Shown piece by piece: positions 53,601-62,025 of a stretch of 64,000 nt of DNA. Origin of the DNA: Pomacea canaliculata (taxonomy: Eukaryota > Mollusca > Gastropoda > Architaenioglossa > Ampullariidae); assembly GCF_003073045.1 (NCBI RefSeq), contig NC_037592.1:6189924-6253923 (forward strand). Direction: 5' to 3'. The notes beneath the pieces are model-generated. The model was not told the DNA's origin, searched no databases, and saw only the letters and a list, made by a program, of their open reading frames with translations. The translations under genes and the position numbers were made by a program. Position 1 is the stretch's first letter. Every line of letters starts with the position of its first letter.

Positions 53601-56058
53601 GATGCACAGGCTAGCACAATCTGACAACGGTTCAGATTGGTTACAAAAATTTCTAAAAAAGCAATTTAATTTAAATACCCTGAGTCGAAATGGAGATAAC
53701 TGCTTACTTCTGGCTGCAAAACAGGAAAACTGGACTTTTGTCCAAAGTTTTCTGGAGTTTATTTTAAGAAAAAATCCACGATCACCTTGTGAAGAGTTTC
53801 GTGATTTCATGCCAGAACACGATCTTTTTAAAGACATAACAAATAAAATCGCTTTTCTAGGTCTTTTACAAAATAAAGACCCTTTTGTCACAGACAAAAT
53901 AAACCTAGACCAACGAGACTTGTGTGGATACACAGTCTGGCATCTTGCAGTCAGGAAACAAGTTTTGCTTGTCGGACATCTTGCGGAATGTGGAGCTGAC
54001 ACAGATCTTGTCGACGATGAAGGACTCGGTGTCCTGCACACATTAGCCTCAAACAATTCTGTGAACTATAGGAAGGCAGATTATCTTTTGAAATTGATAA
54101 GCAAGAAAAGGCATGTCATTGTAAGAGATGAACTTGGAAATACTCCTTTGCAAGTAGCTGCCAAGAAGGAGAATCTTCTATTTATTACTTTGCTTCGTGA
54201 CTTTTTTCAAACTTATTCTAAAGACAGCGATGGACTTCCTCTTCTGCACAGAATTGTGAAGATTAATCCCCTAAATGATCCTTATATGTCTTTGCTTATA
54301 AACATCGTTAAATATCTGTTGATGTCTCGAGCTAGCGTAAATGAAATGTCTGTGGACAATGAAACGCCTCTTCAAATTGCGAGTAAATTTAACAACTGGT
54401 CAGTTGTCGGGCTGTTACTAGAACACGGTGCCCAGGCTAATATGTGTGATTCAGAGGGTCAGTCAGTCTTACACAGATATGCGAGTCTAGATTGGTCAAA
54501 ACTTCTTCTTATGGGAAGTCAGGTACAACTAGCTCAAAAACTCTTGGATGCTGGTGCAGATATTCAATTAAAAGATCTCCAAGGGAACACGCCTCTTCAT
54601 CTTGCTATCCAACATAGTAACTTACATGTGGCTCAAGAGCTCGTTGTGTGTGGGGCGGATGTCAGAGAAGTCGACTCTGAAGGCTACACTGTCCTCCACC
54701 GAATGGCACAAATAGAGGACAATCATGATCTCGAGTGTCAACCACAACCACTAACTCAACTTTTACTTGACAGAGGCGCCAGATGTGACATCTATTCAAA
54801 CAGCAGTGAAACCATTCTTGACATTGTAACTGAACATGGAAACTGGTGGATAATGAAGTGTTTGCTAGAACAAGGAGTGTTAGCTAAAGCAAAACTCAAA
54901 AGGAAATTTATTTTGCACAAACTGGCTTCTTGTACCTTTGGAAATAGTTCCACTGATGTCTGTCAACTGCTGATTGAGAATGGGTTGTCTGTTAATGCTA
55001 AAGATCCTGATGGCAACACACCGCTACACCTCGCAGCAAGTGCAGGCAACTGGTACTTGGTAGTACACTTGATACAAAAAGGTGCAAGTGTTAGAACGGT
55101 AAACAGGAATGGCCGTTCCATCTTGCACCGATTTTTTAGTGATGTTAAGAGGATTGACGGTCCTAGTCTTGAAGTTATCCTCACTTCTGGTGTTTTACAC
55201 GCTGCAGACCCTCGGGGTAACACAACTTTGCACATGGCAGCAAAACGTGAACTATTTGACATGGTGGACCGCCTTCTAGACTGCGTTCAAAATATCAACA
55301 TCAAAGACAGTGAAGGATTTACTGTACTACTGAGACTGTCACAAACACCTCATCCAAAATGTCTGCCCGTGTGTCAGCGTCTGGTTGAGGCCGGTGCTGA
55401 CATCAACACCTGTTCGTCCAGTGGGGTATCAGCTCTTGAGCTTGCAATCAGAAGCAACAACTGGCCTGTGGTATACCTTCTACTGCACAGCGGTGGACAC
55501 TTTGATGTGAAGGTTATGGATCAGTTTCAAGTTTTGCATCATCTAATAAAATGTCTCCCTTCAGCGATTCCTTTTGATAATTTGCTGAAAGTAGTGACAT
55601 TGTTAGCAAACAGCGTAGTGTCCTTAAATAAGTCAGATTCCAGCAGACAGACACCAGCGGATCTGGCATTCAAACACGAAAAGTGGGATGTCCTGGTGTA
55701 CCTTCTAGAACAAGGTGTCCGTCTGAATAACAGCGAACGACCAGGAAGTTCAGTTTTTCTCGAGCTGGCTAAAAACAGTTCCGATGGTGTAAAGGCGACA
55801 AGTCTTCTGATTAGAAATGGTCTGGACATTAACTTAAAAAACAGTTATGGTAAGACACCTGTACATGTTGCAGCGGACGAAGACAGGTGGGACATTGTCA
55901 AAATCTTTGTGGAGCACGGCGCAGATGTAAATATACCTGACAGAAATGGGTACAGTTTGCACCATAAACTCTTACACCCTCCTTCGCGAAATGAATATCG
56001 TGAATCAAATTTTGCATTGTTATGTACGTTGGTGCAGTCCAAGGCAGATGTCAACTGA
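50638..56058 (+). CDS. Giant ankyrin-repeat protein, copy 5, lacking the SOCS box
   Basis: The first in-frame ATG is at 50638 (A at -3), giving M-W-R-K-L-K-S-A-A-D-S-R-N-W-T-C-V-D-D-L-L, and the frame is unbroken for 1,806 residues. The frame is open back to 50521 without another ATG. N-terminal residues to about 180 are almost identical to copy 4, then similarity drops sharply. Two-repeat ankyrin modules run to the end, including a 222-bp tandem duplication at 53026-53469. The protein stops at G-A-D-V-N-like K-A-D-V-N where relatives go on with W-R-G-P; homology ends inside that tryptophan codon and the junction makes TGA (56056-56058). About a quarter of a typical C-terminal region, with the SOCS box, is missing. 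If translated it could bind targets but not, by known rules, Elongin B/C. Confidence 0.9.
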   Translation: MWRKLKSAADSRNWTCVDDLLSASDVTRCDIKQSCLLHRLAAAPEVSLSLARDVITKILKHEVDINMVDTSDDTAVVVAARCDNTKMVMELLSRQAALPPDVTHVCSFLQTLTNNWKPQETPYMHALVVKLLWDRLQDTALHSCHKQLHHTLVRLAVTFHTSLVREMFVTKQQVNSLDSEGMAVLHRLAMFDSEDHVRVVHFLISKGADVNLQNRTGDTPLHVAAKHKNLTIMKALLFSGANSDVVDYEQQTVLNIMVSDCDRDKSYKIELLLPLLIHNNSDINKRDREGNTTLHLAALAGNTWFMKPLLDHGARADVVNDKQRTVLHMLAISGDLSVTHNNNYLLAIKKGAEVQKQDSDGNLAIHLAARHENWDLVKALLEYSDVNMSDSEGFNVLHRFAMGSDSSKYDMFHELIQNVSDINARCQTGDTAIHLAAKNNNWKIVGLLLKEGAIFEELDSDGLNILHRLAKLENWTGLAPEYESLPSRDSEYVEDVLLLHFRRKKISYNIPTPAGEVALHLAAKHNNWLLVKRLAEAGENINETDSEGLTVIQRLVTSTTDKACEQHSLFCHLLELGVDSTCDQNGDTLLHLAARNERWSIVQYLVSRGASADTPDSESFLILHRAASTSRRDSSALSPLRDLGPSILTNSSIIHKQTTRGDTAVHLAAQNEHWDDVMTLINHGANVFDTDFEHTSVLQRMVQSPSTLEWSISILHKAKSNTTNQNTDRTLGRLLYDAARCGRWEVVYHLLSVGVWMHQEGSERGSLLHMLAKGRQFRYEHQTICKAINLLLTKGIDLEDRCPDGNTALQLAAKFNNWNVVKCLAEQGANCKGPDSEGVFVLQRLAMYKDFHKDMIELEQLIFQKGTDATDLEDRCPNGNTALQNAAKLDNWDMVRCLVEQGANTKGPDVDGIFILQRLAEYKGFHESMIELVQLLLQSGADASICCSNGDSLLHLGSRANNWSFVHCIIRETDDLGLDKLDSDGFNVMHRLAQSDNGSDWLQKFLKKQFNLNTLSRNGDNCLLLAAKQENWTFVQSFLEFILRKNPRSPCEEFRDFMPEHDLFKDITNKIAFLGLLQNKDPFVTDKINLDQRDLCGYTVWHLAVRKQVLLVGHLAECGADTDLVDDEGLGVLHTLASNNSVNYRKADYLLKLISKKRHVIVRDELGNTPLQVAAKKENLLFITLLRDFFQTYSKDSDGLPLLHRIVKINPLNDPYMSLLINIVKYLLMSRASVNEMSVDNETPLQIASKFNNWSVVGLLLEHGAQANMCDSEGQSVLHRYASLDWSKLLLMGSQVQLAQKLLDAGADIQLKDLQGNTPLHLAIQHSNLHVAQELVVCGADVREVDSEGYTVLHRMAQIEDNHDLECQPQPLTQLLLDRGARCDIYSNSSETILDIVTEHGNWWIMKCLLEQGVLAKAKLKRKFILHKLASCTFGNSSTDVCQLLIENGLSVNAKDPDGNTPLHLAASAGNWYLVVHLIQKGASVRTVNRNGRSILHRFFSDVKRIDGPSLEVILTSGVLHAADPRGNTTLHMAAKRELFDMVDRLLDCVQNINIKDSEGFTVLLRLSQTPHPKCLPVCQRLVEAGADINTCSSSGVSALELAIRSNNWPVVYLLLHSGGHFDVKVMDQFQVLHHLIKCLPSAIPFDNLLKVVTLLANSVVSLNKSDSSRQTPADLAFKHEKWDVLVYLLEQGVRLNNSERPGSSVFLELAKNSSDGVKATSLLIRNGLDINLKNSYGKTPVHVAADEDRWDIVKIFVEHGADVNIPDRNGYSLHHKLLHPPSRNEYRESNFALLCTLVQSKADVN
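53026..53469 (+). repeat. Tandem 222-bp module duplication in copy 5
   Basis: Units 53026-53247 and 53248-53469 each encode 74 residues beginning D-L-E-D-R-C-P-(D/N)-G-N-T-A-L-Q and containing E-Q-G-A-N-x-K-G-P-D. One unit equals one two-repeat ankyrin module, which shows the module is the step by which the array grows. Confidence 0.85.
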
Positions 56059-56756
56059 ACTGGGAGCTGTTTACGAACTCTCTCAGGCAGAAGTGCATTT
56101 TGCATTAAACCAGGCTTGACGAGAGGGGAGGACAGGGTGTCTGGTGTACTCGGACACGCGGATGTCAAAGTGGGTCCGGCCTTGGTCAGTGGATTGTTGT
56201 TTGTTTTGTTTTGATTTGTTTGATTGTTTGTTTGTTTGTTTTTTTGCATTCTTTTCTTTTCTTTTAAAAAATACGATTGACATTCCTCACTCCGGGAAAT
56301 CTTTTTCTGTGATTAAGTGGGGTCCGATCCTTTACCGTCATTTTTCCTCATTTACTAACCATTCAGGTGTAAACAACTCAATGCTCAAGTAGAGATGTAG
56401 GTCCTAGTGAAATTGTCCTGATGTTTGCAGTCTATATTAAGTTACTTGATGAAATGTATATGTTGACAATTGAACTGTAAGCATATCATTATATACTGAG
56501 AAAATAATTTACCATTACAATTACAAGGGTCCCGGAAAGATGGCGATCTACACCGGGGCTCTTGCTGGCTCTCGACGGTCCTGCCTTAAATAACCTACAT
56601 TTTTTTTCATAGAAAAATGTCGAAGGAATCAAGATATATAGTTTTATAAATGACCTTGTGAATAATATAATGATATTTACACACGCAAAAAGGAATGCAA
56701 ACAATTTTTAAACGTCTAACTGAGAGATGGAAAAAGCACTGGCCGAATGTAGACCT
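56059..56756. other. Sequence between copy 5 truncation and segmental duplication
   Basis: Unlike any other member's C-terminus; partly T/G-rich (TTTG runs near 56205-56240). No gene or mobile element identified. It separates the broken end of copy 5 from the C-terminal relic at 56757. Confidence 0.45.
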
Positions 56757-57250
56757 GGATACACAGACCAATCACTCCTACAGCTTATGGTGTTCAGATA
56801 TTCACAAAATATTCATACAGAATTGAGTCTTTTCTTGATTTCATGATTTCTAAAGGACTTGACACCAATGCAAAAGTTGGAGACTTATCTGATATATTTT
56901 TCAGCAATACTGCCTCACAAGGAGTGTTGTTTCACAAAGCAAACTTGAAAAGCTTACATGAGGAAATTACAGTTCCAATCGTTTACTTAATATATTTGTG
57001 GAGGGAGGAGCTGATCCTCTTCTCGTAGACTCGAAAACTAAAGCTACAAAGGAAAGTCGTGGACTTCAGTAAACAGCGTACGCTGCATGCTCTGAGAAAA
57101 GTTTTTCCATTTTAGTGGGCTGACCTCACATCAGCAAAGGTTCAGGAATGTTTTACAATCATAGTGTTTTCTGAACAACAACTTAGCCAGCAGAAAAAGT
57201 GATACAGGAGAAAAATATATGTGGCCTTAAATTACAAACTAAAGCCTTAA
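56757..57250 (+). pseudogene. C-terminal relic of an ankyrin/SOCS family gene (right)
   Basis: Same relic as 23281-23775, with most of the same lesions, so it decayed before the duplication. Reads Q-L-M-V-F-R-Y-S-Q-N, F-M-I-S-K-G-L-D-T-N-A-K, L-F-H-K-A-N-L-K-S-L and P-A-E-K-V-I-like text. The SOCS box is not found. Confidence 0.8.
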
Positions 57251-60200
57251 CATGAGCGCGATCCTCCCAGTTTTCCTACAGACAGACCTATTCAGCCAAA
57301 GAAACAAGCTTTCTCCTAGCTAAGTCGTTTTTTAGAAAATATACTGATTTTCTTTTTAGTTTTTTGTAGAAATGTAGTATAGTGGTTATATTGCCTTACA
57401 GAAAAGAAATTCTTTTGCAAAAAAATAACCACACGTATCAAAAACATATGTTTATATTCTGCTTAATTTTTTTATCATATCCTATGGAATTTTAACTCGT
57501 TCACAAAAATATTTTTCAAATGTCTTGGCTACGCTCATTACTCATTACTTTGGATTCATAGCTAACAAATAAATTACGTTTGCTTTGTATAATCTTTTCA
57601 ACATCGGAACTGTTTTCTTTTCCTTTGTTGGGGCACGAGGCAGGAGAGACGGATGGATAAAAGTCACAAAAAGAAGGCTTATATATTGAATACTATAATG
57701 TCTATAATATATATTTCTGATTAGCCATAATGACTGTCCTGTAGTCACTGTGACTGAATATGTAAACTATGATGACTTTTTTGAAATTCCTGGGTGGGAA
57801 AATAACAAGGCAACAATTGTGTGCATAGTGTGACATCTGATTTTTGCAGCTTGTCTACGCAATGTCTAAGCAATGTGAGCTCTACAGAACTGTATGTACA
57901 TCAAGTTTCAAAAACAAAATAAGCAACAGCTTCTCAATAGTAATGGTGCCTTATTTTGTTGTTTTCTTATACAGTATGTATATCTATAATCTATATCACT
58001 GAACTTCCTTGTGTCTGTGGTTGTATTTATTGACAAGTAACGCTTATTCGTATAGTCTTTAATATTGCAATCAGAATACTTCTTATTGAATTCTTTCTTG
58101 GCATTGACATGTCAACAAACCCCTTTGACCAGGATTGTAAAAATTACAAGGAATATTGTTTTCTTTAACGGAGGACTAGTGCTTATCTCTTGTGGTTAAA
58201 AAGAATTTTGTGATCTTCACTTATAATAATCAGATGAAAATCTTGAGTTAAAATATTCTGGCACTTACTTTACTTTTATTTATTTTTTAGTTCCTTTTCA
58301 ACCCAACGGCTACCAACATATTCTTTTTAATAATAATTGAAGATTTATACAGTGCATATTAACATGGAGTATCAGCAGGAAAATAAACAGACGCTGCTTA
58401 CTTATCTACACCACACCATCGAAACTGCAACACACATTGACGAGACACTTTTATCTTTCATCTAAGACCTATGTATTCAAGATATAAATGTGTTTTTTTC
58501 TAGAACTTACAATGTTTTTAGCTGTTTACACTAATTTGTAATTAATTTTCTACATTGAGAAAATTGTTTTGTATTTTTCTTTTATAAGTTCATTTTGGAC
58601 ATGATCTCTCATGTTTATGATACACCTTTAAACAATATTTCCTAACAACTTTTATTAATGTTTGCATTTTTTTTTTATATTAGGAGGGTGAGAAAGAGGG
58701 TGTATGTGTGTGTCTGAAAGCGTGTACAAGTCACCTTTTCGTCTGTATTTGTCCATACCGTTAAGTTGCCTTTTTTTTTTTTGTCTTGCTTCAAAGGTTT
58801 GACCTAAGGATAATAACTTTTTTTTAGATTTAACTAACGTGCTATTGCTAACAAATATATTTTTCAGCTTACTGCAAGATGTTTCACTTCTAGAAAAACA
58901 GGAAACTGCAAACATTTCATTGTTGTAATTTAATGTATTTTATCATATTAGACTTCTGATTTGGGATGTTCAAGAAAGATTCTCTAATTAACGTTATGTT
59001 TCCTTCATTCCTCTGTTTTATAGTTTTGTGCAGGAGTCTTTCATGAGCTTTCTCAACAAAACTCTTTGTCCAGGATTGTAAAATGTACGTAAAATATTAG
59101 TTTTAAATATATTTTGAGGGAATAATCTATGAGGATTTATTTTTTTAAGTGTATGTTAATCTAAAAGTTTATGTTTATTTTACAAAATTTATCATAAGCA
59201 CTTTGTTGTTTTATAAGCATTACAGTATGTAACCTCATTTCTCACTGATGTGATTCAGTGGATTGTGAAGAACAAATATACAACAGGTTTCTAAAATTAT
59301 AAATATGAAAACCTGCTTTGACATCTAACAATATATATATATATGTGCAATAGCATAGAAATGAAACACCTGTGTAAATAATGTAAATAAATCCAATTTA
59401 AATTGCATACTTCTTTGTCACTGTGAAAGAGAGAGCACAAATACTTGTGCATTGCATGTTTGTCCTTGTTGAATGAAAGAAATTAACACAGTTCCTTGGC
59501 GAACAATATCAGTATCATCCACTGCATACTAGAGGTAGTTGTGAAACACAAAGTACACATGACAAGACTGAGAAGTCATCTGATCCCAGAATTGAACATC
59601 ACATCAAAGAGAACACTTTAGAATAAAGCAGGGTTTTCTATGGACTCCAAGGTTGGCTGTCGACACGTGTAACACATCGAAAGAAAATAACACGACAAGA
59701 CGAATTAGATTCTACAGCCAGAATAAGAGCAGAGAATGGTTTGGTATACATGATAAAAGGAATAAGATTAGTACCAAACCTTGGAGAACTCCAGAGTAAA
59801 TGGGGACTGGTGCATCACAGCCATCTACTATGCTGAGCCCTGACAGAAATCAAGCTAGTGATACCATAAAAAGTATCAATGAGGGTGGTGCAATCAGCTG
59901 TGTCAAAAGCAGCAAAAAGGTTTAAATTGATAAGTAATGAGATGTCACCTTTATCCAGAACAGAGGGGATATCATTGATCACTTTAAGAACTACTGTCTC
60001 AAGGACTTGGAGGGAAATGGAGAGTGCAAGTACGTTTGTGTCCAAGGTAGGCTTTTTTAAAACCAGAAGTTACACTAAAGCTGTTTTGAAAACATGTTAC
60101 TTCAATCCACTCTTTCAAATCCACCAATTTATACAGAGAAAAGACTCTTTCACAACAGAATGGATGCAACTTCCTCAGGGATTTCGCATGGCACAGCTAG

Positions 60201-62001
60201 TGAAAAAAAAAAATATTAAGACACAGCTTAAGCTGAGGAACTTCTTCTTTGTCATGGACACAACGTGTGTAATTATCCCAGCTAAAATATCACTGTAATG
60301 GTACTACTTTCGAATATAACACAGTTTGGTAGCTTCAAGCTTATTTATTACTTTTGGACTGTCCTGCAGATTTGTAATTTTATTATTTTTCTTCAGATTG
60401 ATTTTTTTGGCTCTTTGATGTCTGGACTCTAACTATCATTTCGACTATAGTATCCCCCGAAGATCTACGCAGACAAAGAAAAAATAATTTATTTCATACA
60501 TCACTACAGTAAATAAACATTCTGTCGTGTTCAGAGTGCTGAAACAAACAGAATAACCGTTCCTTGAATTAATTAAAACGTTCATGGTCAATCAGCCTGC
60601 ACTTACTATCTGGATGACAATGAAAGCAAATACCGCTAGGAAGAGCTTAACTCTTTGTGCTTGCGATCCCAACAGAATCCATAAAAACGTGCTTGCACAC
60701 ACACATATATGAACATGAGTACAGTCTGCTCGCGTCTTTCGAAACAGGGGGCGTAATGAAGATTCACATTTGACATCAGAGTTATCTCCAACAATTCAGA
60801 GTTATCTCTTATCTGACTAGAGTTATCTCCAAGGTCCTTCAACTTTGAAACTTGAACTTCCGCGCCACTCTATAAGTATGTGCCAGAAATTTTTATTTTA
60901 TTTTTATTTAGTTGTTTGTTTTAATTACAGGTATCACGCCTAGCATGGTAAATTTATATCTTCATTATTTAACAGTTTCTAAAGAATCAAGATTATTTTT
61001 CTTTGAGACATACGTTTCGCACGCTGCTAATTACCTGGGACCGTAATTGGCGTTTTTTTCTTTTACTTTTGTTACCTTTAACTTATTTTTTAAAATTCAG
61101 TTTAACACATGTGTGTGTGTCTGGTGGTGTTCACATTATCTGCATTGATCTTTCAAATGTTCATTTTATTCGACGTTTATAATTATCCGTTCAGTTAATT
61201 GTGACCTTTTAGCGAAATTAGTTACATAGCCGTATGGACAATCAGATGGATTTCTAAAAAAATTGTACGTATTGTAGGAATTTCAAGAAATACGACCTTA
61301 GCCAACAGTATTAAGTAATCATAACCCAAAGCAACATCTGCTCTGCTTCTGTAAATCGTTCCACTTTAAAAATACCCTGTATTTAATATGTTATGCCTTG
61401 GGTCGTAATACATACTTGAAATAAGACAGCATGTAAAATGCGAAAGTATCCAAAAGATCCATACCTGTATCGTATAACTTATAAAAGGAGCACTCTGAAG
61501 AGGTACTGATGGACCAAATGCAAGTCATAAGTATACAAATTAAACCCAGCGTTTGTGACTTTTTTGCATTAAGAGGAGCTTCAAGCTGTTTTCAGTCCAC
61601 AACTACCTCGAAGTATGTGTTCTCTCGAATCTCTGGCTTCTACAGATATGTCACAGACATCTGTTGCTGCTATTTCTATTAAAGCCACATTAATACACCT
61701 TTTTTGGATACCCTAACTAAAGAATTTAAGTTGTATTTTATATTCCAAGATTTTTTTGTTTTTGTTTTTGTCAGAACTGATTTAGCAGAATGAAAGCATG
61801 GAGTGATTTTTCTATAAAAAGTTATTCTTGGTAAGCATCTTTTGTGTTAATTTAAATATATGGTTATCTTAGCCAAGTACAGATGTCTGCTTCAGCAATA
61901 TGACTATTTAGTGCAGTGTCATTTTAGAATACTGCTCATTAATACTGAAAAATGAAAAATGTATTTACTGTAACAATAACTATTTTTTAAATTTTATAAT
62001 C
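57251..62001. other. Spacer within right segmental duplication
   Basis: Non-coding counterpart of 23776-28396; differs by scattered substitutions, small indels and microsatellite length. Presumed to hold promoter and leader of copy 6. Confidence 0.5.
59746..60092 (-). mobile_element. CR1-like LINE fragment (right copy)
   Basis: Counterpart of 26239-26496 with 90 more bases that encode V-L-K-V-I-N-D-I-P-S-V-L-D-K-G-D-I-S-L-L, a conserved stretch just before L-x-L-x-A-A-F-D-T in CR1 reverse transcriptases. This makes the family call firmer and shows the left copy suffered a deletion. Confidence 0.8.
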
Positions 62002-62003
62002 AG
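62002..62003 (+). other. Candidate 3' splice site before copy 6
   Basis: Same ATAATCAG acceptor as at 28397-28398, 22 nt before the ATG. Confidence 0.5.
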
Positions 62004-62025
62004 AAGGAAGCAACAGCCTTGAGAT

